This document shows, one piece after another, positions 44,602 to 53,953 of a stretch of DNA of 64,000 nt. The position numbers and the translations under genes are program-made. Origin of the DNA: Hyphomonadaceae bacterium (lineage in GTDB: Bacteria > Pseudomonadota > Alphaproteobacteria > Caulobacterales > Hyphomonadaceae); NCBI GenBank assembly GCA_016714495.1, contig JADKDU010000004.1, forward strand, positions 248,001 through 312,000, in the 5' to 3' direction. The notes beneath the pieces were generated by a model. That model did not search any database. It saw only the letters and a program-made list of their open reading frames with translations, and had not been told where the DNA came from. Numbering within the stretch: the first letter of the stretch is position 1; each line of letters begins with the position of its first letter.

Positions 44602-47600
44602 TTGAGGATTTCCCCAAAGCTCCTTATCATCGAGATTTTCGCGTTCGTCGTTTTCGCGATTCTGGCCTCCGCCGGCTTTCTGGCGTGGCGCCTGTCGCAG
44701 GGACCGATCGACCTCGAAATGATCCGCCCGCAGGTCGAGCGTTCGCTCAGCGATGCGCGCGGCGGCATGCCCGTTAAAATCGAGAATCTTGTCCTTGAAT
44801 GGGTGCGCGACCGTGGCCGGGTCGAGGCCATCGCCAAGGGCTTCACCGCGATGGACAAGACCAATCACGTCGCCTTCCGCGCCGAGCGCGCGATGATCGC
44901 GTTCGACGCCGGCGCCCTGGTCAGCGCGAAATTCAAGACCCGCCAGCTCCGGCTCGAGAACGGCACGGCCTCTGTCGTTCGCTCGAAGGACGGCGTCTGG
45001 ACCTTGGCCGACATCGTGCTCGCACGTGAGCCTGACGCCAGTGACAAGCCGTTCGACCCCATCCGCGACCTCAACTGGACCACGCTCGCCACGCCGCTGC
45101 GCGCGCTGATCTCGGCTGGCGATTTCGAGCAGGTCGAACTCGCCAACTTCCGGCTCAACATCGACGACCAGAAGTCCGGCACGAAATGGAGCGCCAATCC
45201 CGTCGCAGGAAACTGGAGCGCGAAGAAGGATGGCGTCGCGATCAACCTGGACGCCACACTGGTCGACGCGTTGGCGGGCGAGCCCAACGCCATCAAGATC
45301 GCCATCGTTTCCGATGGAGACGTGACGCGCGCCGCCGGCAAGCTGACGTTGCAGGGCGTCGATCCGATGTCGATCGCGAAGATGTTCGGTTACACAGGCG
45401 ACGGCTTCTCCTCAGGCAAGCCAGCCAGCGCGACCTTCTCGGTCGCCGCCACCGAGAAGGGCGGGCTGCAGAGCACAAAGCTGTCGCTGGCGGATGTCAC
45501 AGGAAGCGGTCACTTCGCAGACCAGACCATCATGGTTCGCGATCTCGCCTTCGACGCCGCTTACGATCCAGCTACGAAGCAGATCACGCTGGAAAAGCTG
45601 AAGATTGATTCCGATCGGCTCTCCGGGGAGTTCAGCGGATCTATGGATGCCAGCGCGATCATGCGCGGCGACACGAAAAGCCCGACGCCATTCAAGCTGG
45701 CGGGAACAGGCTTCACGCTAGGCTTCACGCCCGTGTTCGAAGCGCCATGGCAGTTCGCGTCCGCGGAAATCGAGGCGAGCCTGGCGCCTGATGCGCGTCG
45801 CGTCACGGTCACGAGCTTGAAGGCTGTCACGGGAGGTCTCGACGCCGTTGCTTCGGGCGAAGTCTGGCTTGAAGGCGAGGGCGACGCCCAGCAGCTCGGC
45901 GTGAAAGGCACGGCCGTCGGCACGGGCAATATCACGCCGCAGCAGGTCGTCGACTTCTGGCCGGTCAATCTCGGCGCGGGCGCGCGTCTGTGGGTGCGCG
46001 ACCGCATTCCGACGGGCAAGGCCACCAAGGCTGTCCTGAACATGAATTGGCCGCCCAGTGCGAACTCCAAAGGCTTCCTGCCTGACGAAAACCTCGCACT
46101 CGAATTCACGGTCGAGGACGCCAGCGTCATCTTCCTAGAAGACTTCCCGCCCGTAACCGGCGTTTCCGGCGTCGGTCATCTCAAGGGCAACAGCCTCACG
46201 ATCGACGTATCGGGCGGCAAGCTCGACACGTGGCAGGTCGATGAAGGCCAGATCATCCTGCCTCGTTTCTCGCCCGCCGGCGCCATCATGGACGTCAAGG
46301 TTTCAGGGCGCGGCGCATTGCCGGATATGATGCGCGTACTCGACCGCACCAACCTCAAGGTGGGGTCGCGCTATGGACTGATGATCGACCAGATGACCGG
46401 CACGGGCAGCGTCGATGTGCACGTCCAGCATCCGATGCTTGACGATGTCCCGCCCGAGAAGGAGCTGTTTTCCGTCACGGGCGGCTTCGTCTCCGCGTCT
46501 GCTCCCGATCTTGTTGGCGATTTCGGTCTTGCCAATTCCAATGTCAATTTCGAACTCGACCAGAACGGCATCACGGTCGCTGGCAGCGGCAATTTCGGCC
46601 CGGCGCCGGTCAGTTTCGAGTGGAAGGAAAGAACAGACGCCAGGTCGCATGAAACGGAATCTCAGCTCACCGCGAAGGCTCGCGCAACGCCGGACTTGCT
46701 GAACGCTTTCGGCGTGGCCGCGCGCAATATCATCCAGGGCGAAGCCGCGGTCGAACTGACCGCCTCGGGTCCCGGCGGCCGCGACTTCACAGCGATCACC
46801 GCGAGCGTCGACCTCACGCATTCGCAACTTGACCTGGCTGAGTTCGGCTGGACGAAGAAATACGACGCGCCGGCCAAGGGCACGTTCCGGTATGGCAAAG
46901 GCAATGAAGGCGCAATCCTCACCGGCGACATTCGCGCTGATGGCCTCGAACTGGTCGGCGAGGGGCGTATGGACAGCGCCGGTGTTTTCCAGACAGCCGA
47001 TATCGAGCGGCTGTTTTCACGCGACCGAGTTGACTTGCACGGAATGCTGCGCCGGCGTCAGGATGGCGGTTACAAACTTGTTCTCAACGGGCCGTTCTTC
47101 GATGCGAGTCCGTGGATGGACGCGATGCTCAACATGACGGGTGACGCGGCGAAGTCTTCGAACAGCGCTGCGGACGGTCCCAGCGATCCTGGTCCTGTCT
47201 TTGATGTGCAGCTCAATGCCGATCGCCTGCGCGTGCGCGAGAGCGCCGAGATCGGCGACGCCAAGGTCGCGCTCATGCTCGACAATGACGGGCCGCGTAG
47301 CGGAACGATCACGGGGCAGATCTCGCGCGGCAAGAAACTCAACATCGCCATCAGTACGGTCGATGGCGCGCGCAAGATATTGGCGAAGATGGACGATGCC
47401 GGGTTCGGCGCCCGCGTGCTGCTGAAGGCGGACTACCTGGTTGGCGGAAAGCTGAATTTCGACGGCACGTTCAAGGGCGCGACTGGCGAGGCGCTTGTCA
47501 CAATGAGCGATGTTCGCCTCAAGGATGCGCCGCTGGTGGCGCAGCTCTTTTCCATCGCCTCGCTGCAGGGTCTGGCCGACGTTCTTTCAGGCGAGGGGGT

Positions 47601-48006
47601 CCTGTTCTCGGATGTCTATGCGCCTGTGAAGTTCGTTGGCGGTCGCATTGATCTTCCTGGCCTGCGCGCGTCTGGCTCGGCCTTGGGTATTACCGCGCGA
47701 GGCTGGATCGCGCCGGAAGACAGCGAACTGGCGCTCGATGGCGTGCTTGCACCGTCCTTTATCGGCGTCAACTCGGTTCTTGGCGCACTGCCCGTCATCG
47801 GCGATCTGTTCGTCTCGCGTCAGGGCGAGGGCATGTTCGCGCCGACCTATTCCGTGCGGGGCACGTTCTCGCGCGCTCGCATCTCGATCAACCCGATCGC
47901 CGCGCTGACGCCTGGCGTGCTGCGCCAGATATTCGAGAATCCGTCGGTTCCTCCCCTGGCGTCGATCCCGAGCCGGCGAAACCACAGGCCCAGAACCGCT
48001 AGCTGA
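44602..48006 (+). CDS. YhdP/AsmA-like giant envelope protein (DUF3971 family)
   Basis: A 1134-residue protein with an N-terminal anchor helix (LLIIEIFAFVVFAILASAGFL) and a long repetitive beta-rich body. It shows the YhdP-type order: VRPQVERSLSDA-like start, a DUF3971-like middle (PPSANSKGFLPDENLALEF, LPDMMRVLDRTNLKVG, VDVHVQHPMLDDVPPEKELF) and an AsmA-like C-terminal part (LLKADYLVGGKLNFDGTF, LPVIGDLFVSRQGEGMFAPTY). Such proteins are thought to bridge the periplasm and move phospholipids to the outer membrane. The start is a TTG at 44602 with AGGGAG 7 nt upstream; no better ATG exists in frame. Confidence 0.85.
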   Translation: MRISPKLLIIEIFAFVVFAILASAGFLAWRLSQGPIDLEMIRPQVERSLSDARGGMPVKIENLVLEWVRDRGRVEAIAKGFTAMDKTNHVAFRAERAMIAFDAGALVSAKFKTRQLRLENGTASVVRSKDGVWTLADIVLAREPDASDKPFDPIRDLNWTTLATPLRALISAGDFEQVELANFRLNIDDQKSGTKWSANPVAGNWSAKKDGVAINLDATLVDALAGEPNAIKIAIVSDGDVTRAAGKLTLQGVDPMSIAKMFGYTGDGFSSGKPASATFSVAATEKGGLQSTKLSLADVTGSGHFADQTIMVRDLAFDAAYDPATKQITLEKLKIDSDRLSGEFSGSMDASAIMRGDTKSPTPFKLAGTGFTLGFTPVFEAPWQFASAEIEASLAPDARRVTVTSLKAVTGGLDAVASGEVWLEGEGDAQQLGVKGTAVGTGNITPQQVVDFWPVNLGAGARLWVRDRIPTGKATKAVLNMNWPPSANSKGFLPDENLALEFTVEDASVIFLEDFPPVTGVSGVGHLKGNSLTIDVSGGKLDTWQVDEGQIILPRFSPAGAIMDVKVSGRGALPDMMRVLDRTNLKVGSRYGLMIDQMTGTGSVDVHVQHPMLDDVPPEKELFSVTGGFVSASAPDLVGDFGLANSNVNFELDQNGITVAGSGNFGPAPVSFEWKERTDARSHETESQLTAKARATPDLLNAFGVAARNIIQGEAAVELTASGPGGRDFTAITASVDLTHSQLDLAEFGWTKKYDAPAKGTFRYGKGNEGAILTGDIRADGLELVGEGRMDSAGVFQTADIERLFSRDRVDLHGMLRRRQDGGYKLVLNGPFFDASPWMDAMLNMTGDAAKSSNSAADGPSDPGPVFDVQLNADRLRVRESAEIGDAKVALMLDNDGPRSGTITGQISRGKKLNIAISTVDGARKILAKMDDAGFGARVLLKADYLVGGKLNFDGTFKGATGEALVTMSDVRLKDAPLVAQLFSIASLQGLADVLSGEGVLFSDVYAPVKFVGGRIDLPGLRASGSALGITARGWIAPEDSELALDGVLAPSFIGVNSVLGALPVIGDLFVSRQGEGMFAPTYSVRGTFSRARISINPIAALTPGVLRQIFENPSVPPLASIPSRRNHRPRTAS

Positions 48007-48015
48007 AAAGCCAAT

Positions 48016-48037
48016 GGCCCGCTCGTGAAAGCGGGCC
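48016..48037. terminator. Hairpin between YhdP-like and SRPBCC genes
   Basis: GGCCCGCT (48016-48023) pairs perfectly with AGCGGGCC (48030-48037) across a 6-nt loop. It lies between the two convergent stops. There is no clear T-run on either strand, so it is a weak or bidirectional terminator. Confidence 0.5.
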
Positions 48038-48062
48038 GCTGCGATTGCTTCTGAAGCTTCGA

Positions 48063-48569
48063 TCAGCCTTCAGCCATCTTCTTCATGTTGGCAAGCGCGC
48101 CTTCGAACTGCGTCCTGAGGCGCTTCAAGTCGGCGTCGACCGCGGCCTAATCGGCCTTGTCCGACTGGTCCTGCACCAACGTGCAATAGATCTTGGATGT
48201 CGTCGGCGTCACTGGCCGGACTTCCATGAAGCCGTGGTAGAGATTGCGCCACTTTACTTCGACGTTGGGCTGCGTGTAGCCGTAACCGAATTCAGATTTC
48301 GCGGTCATGACGTCGGTGACGCGTCCGGCGATCACGCGCACGGCGCCGCCTTCGCCGGAGCCCGGCTTAATTTCGCAGGGCCCTTCGCGGCCCTCAGCAA
48401 TCCAGCTCTTGATGCCGCAACAATCTGCGCCGACCTTGGCCCAGACTTCAGCGGCCGGCTTGTTGACCTCGATCGACATCGGGATCGAGACATAGTTGGG
48501 GTCCTTGGCCCAGGCCACGCCGGCCATCCCGGCTGCGCCGATGGCGCATGCCGCCAGCGTTGAAATCAT
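48063..48569 (-). CDS. Exported SRPBCC-like protein with in-frame amber stop
   Basis: An exported (MISTLAACAIGAAGMAGVAWA signal peptide) START/SRPBCC-type protein: VSIPMSIEVNKPAAEVWAKVG, DCCGIKSWIAEGREG, NLYHGFMEVRPVTPTTSKIYC. After DQSDKAD a TAG (48147-48149) interrupts the frame, but the same frame continues AAVDADLKRLRTQFEGALAN and ends at 48063. A CAG-to-TAG change would explain it, restoring a normal amphipathic C-terminal helix. Whether the stop is real or an error is open; the truncated reading ends at 48147. Confidence 0.75.
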
Positions 48570-48706
48570 TCTCAGGATGTCCTCACCCTTTTTCCCGAAT
48601 TCGCGGTGTTGAGAGAAATGATCTCACGGAGACGTAAAGCGTCAGCGGGTTCTTCAGCCCGCAAGGGGCGTGGAAGCGTCGAACCACCATTTGCCGGGAG
48701 GTGGAC

Positions 48707-48780
48707 TGGAGCGGGTAGAGGGAATCGAACCCTCGTATTCAGCTTGGAAGGCTGCTGCTCTACCATTGAGCTATACCCGC
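48707..48780 (-). tRNA. tRNA-Gly (anticodon TCC)
   Basis: On the minus strand: acceptor GCGGGTA pairs with TACCCGC, followed by TCCA, so CCA is encoded. The D-arm is GCTCAATGGTAGAGC, the anticodon loop CTTCCAA presents TCC, and the T-arm has GGTTCGATTCC. Length 74 nt including CCA. It lies between an exported protein and the glycosylase gene. Confidence 0.96.
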
Positions 48781-48817
48781 GAGCCGGGCTGCCGTTACGC
48801 GAAAACGCGCCGGAAGT

Positions 48818-49492
48818 CTATCGGCTGTCGGCGTCCAGATCAGCCCGGACGGCGGCAAAGACGTTGTGGAACATTTCCTCGGTCAGCCGGCCAGTATTCG
48901 TGTTGTACCGGCTGCAATGATAGCTGTCGTGCAGGGTCACGGGCCCGTTCGGTCCGGTCAGCACATAGCGGCGGGCGTGCCCAAAAACGGCAGTTGAGGG
49001 TTTGGCCCCCAGGGCGCGTACCGCGCTGTCATGGGCGATCCGGCCCAGCGCCACCATCACCTTCAGGTTGGGCATCCGGGCGATCCGGGTGATCAGGAAT
49101 TGCCGGCAGGTGACGATCTCGGCGCCGGTCGGCTTGTTCTCCGGCGGCACGCAGCGGACGGCGTTGGAAATCAGCGCATCGGTCAGCTTCAGCCCGTCAT
49201 CCGGCCGCGCCTTGAACCTGTCGTTCGAGAATCCGAACTTCGCCAGCGTCGAATAGAGGAGGTCGCCGGCATAGTCGCCGGTGAATGGCCGCCCGGTTCG
49301 GTTGGCACCCTGCAGGCCGGGTGCGAGGCCCACTATCATCAGCCGCCCCGACGTGTCCCCGAACGAAGGAACTGGCGCGTTGAACCAGTCGGGATGGGTC
49401 TTGGCATTGGCTGTACGGAAGTCGAAGAGGCGAGGGCAGAGGGGGCAATCGAGCGGCGCTTCTGGCGCTGCTGCGGGATTTCCCTTCGGCAT
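48818..49492 (-). CDS. Type-5 uracil-DNA glycosylase (UDGb)
   Basis: A 224-residue iron-sulfur uracil-DNA glycosylase. C16 and C19 (CPLC) with C-containing VRCVPPENKPTGAEIVTC supply four cluster cysteines. Motif A GLAPGLQGANRTGRPFTGD (55-73) and the C-terminal HDSYHCSRYNTNTGRLT are diagnostic of family 5, which removes uracil and other deaminated or oxidised bases. Its start overlaps the NYN gene's stop (TGATG), so they are coupled. Confidence 0.9.
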   Translation of the reverse strand: MPKGNPAAAPEAPLDCPLCPRLFDFRTANAKTHPDWFNAPVPSFGDTSGRLMIVGLAPGLQGANRTGRPFTGDYAGDLLYSTLAKFGFSNDRFKARPDDGLKLTDALISNAVRCVPPENKPTGAEIVTCRQFLITRIARMPNLKVMVALGRIAHDSAVRALGAKPSTAVFGHARRYVLTGPNGPVTLHDSYHCSRYNTNTGRLTEEMFHNVFAAVRADLDADSR

Positions 49493-50091
49493 CAGTCCTC
49501 CTCGTCGTTGTCCTCGTCACTGACCCCGGCAGTCGCCGTGGCCATCTGCATCTGCGGCTGCCTTGGCGGACGTCCTACCAGCTCAGCCAGGTCCGCCAGC
49601 TCGATGAAAGTATCCGCAGCCCGCCTCAGCTCGTCCGCGATCATGGGAGGCGAAGTCTTCACCGTCGACACCACCGAAACCCTGACCCCCCTTTCCTGCA
49701 CCGCCTGCACCAGCCGGGTCAAATCCCCATCGCCCGAGAACAGGACCACATGGTCGACGTGCGCCGCCAGGCCGAGCATGTCGACCGTGATCTCGACGTC
49801 CATGTCGCCCTTGACCCTCCGCCTGCCGGATGAGTCGGTGAACTCCTTGGCTGCCTTGGTGACGACCTTGAACCCGTTGTACTGCAGCCAGTCGACCAGC
49901 GGTCGGATGGGCGAATAGTCGTCGTTTTCGATCAGGGCGGTGTAATAGTAAGCGCGGATCAGCTGGCCCCGGCGCCGGAACTCGTCCAGCAGCTTGCGGT
50001 AATCGACCTCGACGCCAAGGGTCTTGCCCGCCGAATAGAGATTCGCCCCGTCGATGAATAGCGCCAGACGTTCGGACTTGTAGAAGGCCAT
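49492..50091 (-). CDS. NYN domain protein (LabA/DUF88 family)
   Basis: A 199-residue PIN-like NYN-domain protein of the LabA/DUF88 type, expected to be a metal-dependent RNase. Acidic residues typical of the active site are visible in ALFIDGANLY (D14), GDMDVEITVDML and LFSGDGDLTRLVQ, the last being the family's signature. The C-terminus is acidic and disordered (DEDNDEED). Coupled to the UDG gene and divergent from rpoZ; an RNA target is not known. Confidence 0.9.
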   Translation of the reverse strand: MAFYKSERLALFIDGANLYSAGKTLGVEVDYRKLLDEFRRRGQLIRAYYYTALIENDDYSPIRPLVDWLQYNGFKVVTKAAKEFTDSSGRRRVKGDMDVEITVDMLGLAAHVDHVVLFSGDGDLTRLVQAVQERGVRVSVVSTVKTSPPMIADELRRAADTFIELADLAELVGRPPRQPQMQMATATAGVSDEDNDEED

Positions 50092-50140
50092 GCTTGCTCC
50101 CCTCTATCGGCCCCCGCTGGGCCGGACGTCCCGGCCTTAC

Positions 50141-50246
50141 AGCCCCCAAGGTCCATATTGAGCGGCGCGGTCCTGCGGCAATGGCGGCCCGGACGAGCAT
50201 TTTGCAGCCAAAACGCTGGTAAAAGCAGCCTGCAAGGTCCATGTTG
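50141..50246. repeat. 20-bp direct repeats between NYN and rpoZ genes
   Basis: The 20-mer at 50141-50160 (AGCCCCCAAGGTCCATATTG) recurs at 50227-50246 (AGCCTGCAAGGTCCATGTTG) with three mismatches; starts are 86 bp apart. The shared core is CAAGGTCCAT-TTG. They sit in the divergent promoter region of the NYN and rpoZ genes and could bind a regulator; nothing identifies it. Confidence 0.5.
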
Positions 50247-50296
50247 CATCCGCGAACCCCTTCCTGTAGGGAGGGCGGTTCCCACAGGAGACTCGT

Positions 50297-50647
50297 ATGG
50301 CCCGCGTGACGGTTGAAGACTGCGTGGAAAAGGTCCCGAACCGCTTCCAGCTGGTGCTCCTTGCGGCGCATCGCGCCCGCGTGATCCGTCAGGGCGCCCC
50401 TATCACGATCGACCGCGACAACGACAAGGACCCGGTTGTGGCGCTTCGCGAGATCGCGGACGAGACGATCGATCTCGAAACCATCCGCGACAGTCTCGTC
50501 GCCGAGCTGCAGCAAGTCCGTCCCGGCGAGGAAGCCGAGAAGGAAGCCGACAAGAAGGCGCTCGCTGCCGCCCCCGCTTCTTCGGAAGAAGAAGTCCTCA
50601 AGGCTTACCAGGTGGAGCTGGAGTCGGCGCGCGAAGAGCGCTTCTAA
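50297..50647 (+). CDS. rpoZ: RNA polymerase omega subunit
   Basis: Omega stabilises RNA polymerase and contributes to ppGpp binding. Its 116 residues begin MARVTVEDCVEKVPNRFQLVLL, with VALREIADETIDL in the middle and an acidic C-terminus. The rpoZ-rel order is conserved in alphaproteobacteria. It ends 9 bp before rel. Confidence 0.96.
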   Translation: MARVTVEDCVEKVPNRFQLVLLAAHRARVIRQGAPITIDRDNDKDPVVALREIADETIDLETIRDSLVAELQQVRPGEEAEKEADKKALAAAPASSEEEVLKAYQVELESAREERF

Positions 50648-50656
50648 GGGGCATGC

Positions 50657-52888
50657 ATGGGGCAACCGTCTAACGTCGCCCTTTTCAAGAAGCCGGATGC
50701 CGCCGCACCCGCCGCCAAGCCCCGGCGGAAATTCCTGCGTCAGAACGAGCTGGTTGATCTCGTAAAGAGCTACCAGCCGGACGCCGACGAAGACGAACTC
50801 AACAAGGCCTATGTTTACGCCGTGATGAAACACGGCCAGCAGATGCGCCATTCCGGCGACCCATATTTCGCGCATCCGGTTGCCGTCGCTGGTCTTCTCA
50901 CCGACCTGAAGATGGACCAGTCCACGATCATCGCTGGCCTGCTTCACGACGTGGTCGAGGACTGCAATGTTTCCGTCGCCGAGATCCGCGAGATGTTCGG
51001 CAAGGATGTCGCCGAGCTGGTCGATGGTGTGACCAAGCTGCCCAAGGCCAAGGAAGGCCAGCCGGTTCCGCGGGCGCTGCAACAGGCGGAGAATTTCCAG
51101 AAATTCATCCTCGCCACGACGAAGGATATCCGCGTCCTGCTCGTGAAGCTGGCTGATCGGCTGCACAACATGCGCACGATCGAGTTCATGCCGACGGAAG
51201 AGTCTCGCCTGCGGGTCTCCCGCGAAACGCTCGACATCTACGCGCCGCTCGCGCGCCGCGTCGGTCTGTCGATCTTTGCTGGCGAGCTGGAAGACCTCGC
51301 ATTCCGGCAAGTGAACCCGGTCGCCTATTCCGCCATCGTGAAGCGCCTCGAGGAGCTGGTGTCGGACGACACGTCGGTCCTCGACCGAATTCGTTCCGAT
51401 CTCGACACCGTCATGCTGGCGCGCGGCGTGCGTGGCGAACTGCAAGGCAGGATGAAGCGTCCCTACTCGATCTGGAGAAAGCTCGAGAACAAGTCGATTT
51501 CGTTCAAGGATCTCGGCGACGTCTTCGCGTACCGCCTGATCGTAGGCACTACGGAAGATTGCTATCAGGCGCTCGGCGCCGCGCACCAGCAATGGGCGGC
51601 GCTGTCAGAGAAGTTCAAGGACTATATTTCCGTCCCGAAGCCGAACGGCTATCGTTCCATTCACACGACTTTTCTCGGGCCAGGTAACCGCCGCGTCGAG
51701 CTGCAGATCCGCACGAAGGATATGGAAGCCGTTGCCGAGCGGGGCGTTGCTGCGCACTGGAAATACAAGAATTCGCAGTACGGCTTCGACGCCGAAGCCG
51801 CGCGCGAGGCTGGCCTCGACGCCGAGGGCGAGCTTGTTGAATTCGCCGATATGCTGAAGCACGGCTCCAGCCCCGAGGAGTTCCTTGAGCACGCCAAGCT
51901 GCAGATGTATCGCGATAGCGTCTTCGTCTTCTCGCCAAAGGGCCAGCTCGTCCGCCTGCCGGCCGGCGCGACGCCGCTCGACTTCGCTTACGCCGTGCAT
52001 ACCGAGATCGGCGACACCACGGTTGGCGCGCGCATCAACGGGCAGGAGCGGCCATTGCGAACTGTCCTGGAGAATGGCGACACCGTGGAAATTCTGCGCG
52101 GTACGCGTCCCGCCGCCCAGCCGCACTGGGAAAGCCTAGCCGTCACCGGACGCGCGCGTTCCGCCATACGTCGTCTCACCCGCACGGCTGAGCGCGGCGA
52201 ATTCATCGCGATCGGCCACCGCCTGATCGAGCACGCTCTGCGCCGCATCGGCCTTGATCCGGCGGAGGTCGACGAGAACGAGATGACCGAGCGGACCGGC
52301 TTCGAGAAAATTGACGGGCTGGCCGAGGCTGTGGGCCGTGGGCGCCTTTCGACTGCTGACATGCTGGAGAAAGCCTTCCCCGGCCTTGATGACCCCGGTC
52401 GCCACACGACGGCCAGTCCCGACGTCGAAGGCCCAAGCCTTGTTGCGGGCGGAGAGATGACGGCAGGCGTCACCATGCATCTCGCCGAATGCTGCTCGCC
52501 GCTGCCTGGAGATCGGATTGTCGGCGTGTTGATCCCTGACAGGGGGATCGAGGTCCATGTGATCGATTGCGCGCGTCTGGCTGACTATGAGGATCAGGCC
52601 GATCGCTGGTTGGATCTGCGCTGGAAACCCAAAGGCGATTCCGACGTGCTCGCCGTCGGACGCATCCACGTCACGACAGCCAACCGTCGGGGTGCGCTGG
52701 CCCTCCTCGCCAAAACCGTTTCGGATGCGCAGGGCAATATCATCAACGTGAAGACGCTCAAACGCTCGCCCGACTTCTTCGACTTCGAGTTCGATGTCGA
52801 AGTGGAAGACAGCCGACGTCTCACTCAGATCGTCGCCGCGCTGCGGGCGCTCGCCGTCGTGGATTCAGCAGAACGCGTGAAGGGGTAG
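50657..52888 (+). CDS. Bifunctional (p)ppGpp synthetase/hydrolase (Rel/SpoT)
   Basis: A 743-residue RSH protein that makes and degrades the alarmone (p)ppGpp. The hydrolase HD motif is GLLHDVVED (94-102); the synthetase has YRSIHTTFLGPGNRRVELQIRT; the TGS domain reads VFVFSPKGQLVRLPAGATPLDFA; an ACT domain closes the C-terminus (RIHVTTANRRGALALLAKTVS). Both catalytic centres look intact, as expected for the single RSH of most alphaproteobacteria. It follows rpoZ by 9 bp and precedes a lipoprotein gene by 2 bp. Confidence 0.96.
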   Translation: MGQPSNVALFKKPDAAAPAAKPRRKFLRQNELVDLVKSYQPDADEDELNKAYVYAVMKHGQQMRHSGDPYFAHPVAVAGLLTDLKMDQSTIIAGLLHDVVEDCNVSVAEIREMFGKDVAELVDGVTKLPKAKEGQPVPRALQQAENFQKFILATTKDIRVLLVKLADRLHNMRTIEFMPTEESRLRVSRETLDIYAPLARRVGLSIFAGELEDLAFRQVNPVAYSAIVKRLEELVSDDTSVLDRIRSDLDTVMLARGVRGELQGRMKRPYSIWRKLENKSISFKDLGDVFAYRLIVGTTEDCYQALGAAHQQWAALSEKFKDYISVPKPNGYRSIHTTFLGPGNRRVELQIRTKDMEAVAERGVAAHWKYKNSQYGFDAEAAREAGLDAEGELVEFADMLKHGSSPEEFLEHAKLQMYRDSVFVFSPKGQLVRLPAGATPLDFAYAVHTEIGDTTVGARINGQERPLRTVLENGDTVEILRGTRPAAQPHWESLAVTGRARSAIRRLTRTAERGEFIAIGHRLIEHALRRIGLDPAEVDENEMTERTGFEKIDGLAEAVGRGRLSTADMLEKAFPGLDDPGRHTTASPDVEGPSLVAGGEMTAGVTMHLAECCSPLPGDRIVGVLIPDRGIEVHVIDCARLADYEDQADRWLDLRWKPKGDSDVLAVGRIHVTTANRRGALALLAKTVSDAQGNIINVKTLKRSPDFFDFEFDVEVEDSRRLTQIVAALRALAVVDSAERVKG

Positions 52889-52890
52889 AT

Positions 52891-53283
52891 ATGCGCTGGA
52901 TGGTCGGTATCGCCGCCTTGATCGTTGCCGCCTGCGCGCCGGTAACAGGCTCCGCCACGCCGCCGACGCCGGCGCCGGCGCCGCAGCAGGTTGTGCAGAA
53001 GCTGACGCCTGCGGCTGACGAGGCGGGGTGCCGATCGCAGAATGGCAGTTGGGCGCCGATCTGCCGGATGCAGCGACCAGCCTGTGTTCTGAGCTTCTCC
53101 GACGCTGGCAAATCATGCACCGACAGCGACCAGTGCCAGGGCGCCTGCTATGCCGATGCGGCCGGCGGCGCCTCACAAGCTGGGACATACGTGACGGGCA
53201 AGTGCGCCACGAACAGCAATCCCTGCGGCTGCAACGCACGTGTCGAAGATGGCAAGGCGTCGCCCGTACTTTGCGTAGACTAG
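52891..53283 (+). CDS. Cysteine-rich lipoprotein, unknown
   Basis: A 130-residue lipoprotein: MRWMVGIAALIVAAC gives the lipobox, and a Pro-rich linker follows. The mature domain holds ten cysteines in about 90 residues, including SCTDSDQCQGACYA and NPCGCNA, an even number compatible with five disulfides. No family recognised. The 2-bp gap after rel suggests cotranscription, though an envelope role is more likely than a link to ppGpp. Confidence 0.75.
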   Translation: MRWMVGIAALIVAACAPVTGSATPPTPAPAPQQVVQKLTPAADEAGCRSQNGSWAPICRMQRPACVLSFSDAGKSCTDSDQCQGACYADAAGGASQAGTYVTGKCATNSNPCGCNARVEDGKASPVLCVD

Positions 53284-53368
53284 ACAAAAACCGGCTGAAT
53301 TATTGTGAATCCGTCTTCGTGGCGATCAATCCGTTGAGCGCTGTCACCGAAACCGCTAGAGCGGGCGC

Positions 53369-53953
53369 ATGAAAACCGAAGACGTTCTTGAAGAATTCCG
53401 CAAGGTAGGCGCGCTGCTGGAGGGCCACTTCATCCTTTCATCCGGCCGTCGCAGCCCGGTCTTCCTGCAGAAGGCGCTGGTCTTCTCGCATCCGAAGACG
53501 ACTGAACGCCTCTGCGCCGCGCTGGCCCGCAAGCTGGAAGCGGATTTCGGCAAGATTGACATTGTTGTCGGCCCTGCCGTCGGCGGCCTCATTCCAGGAT
53601 ATGAAACCGCGCGCGCTCTCGGTTGCCGGTCGATCTATACCGAGCGCGAAGGCGGCGTGATGAGCCTGCGCCGGGGTTTCACCGTCGATCCAGCGGATCG
53701 CGTCGTCATTGTGGAAGACATCGTCACCACGGGTATCTCGATGCGCGAGACCCTTGAGGCGCTGAAGACGGCCGGCGCCAACGTCATCGGCGCGGCTTGC
53801 ATTGTTGATCGCGCGAATGGCAAGGCCGATGTCGGCGGCCTGAAGCTCGTCTCGCTCGCCGCAGTCGACTTTCCAGATTACGACGCCAACGACCTCCCGC
53901 CGGACCTCGCGAAGCTGCCGGCTATCAAGCCGGGCAGCAGGGGGCTGAAGTGA
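53369..53953 (+). CDS. pyrE: Orotate phosphoribosyltransferase
   Basis: PyrE attaches PRPP to orotate in pyrimidine synthesis. The 194-residue protein has GHFILSSGRRSPVFLQK, GPAVGGLIPGYETARAL and the PRPP loop VVIVEDIVTTG. It starts a run of six genes that overlap by 4 bp each, from pyrE to era. Confidence 0.95.
   Translation: MKTEDVLEEFRKVGALLEGHFILSSGRRSPVFLQKALVFSHPKTTERLCAALARKLEADFGKIDIVVGPAVGGLIPGYETARALGCRSIYTEREGGVMSLRRGFTVDPADRVVIVEDIVTTGISMRETLEALKTAGANVIGAACIVDRANGKADVGGLKLVSLAAVDFPDYDANDLPPDLAKLPAIKPGSRGLK

Noticed and set aside
49583..51592. 669-codon minus-strand frame across NYN, rpoZ and rel
   Set aside because: It crosses three well-identified genes in the wrong frame and reads as low-complexity text; a shadow.
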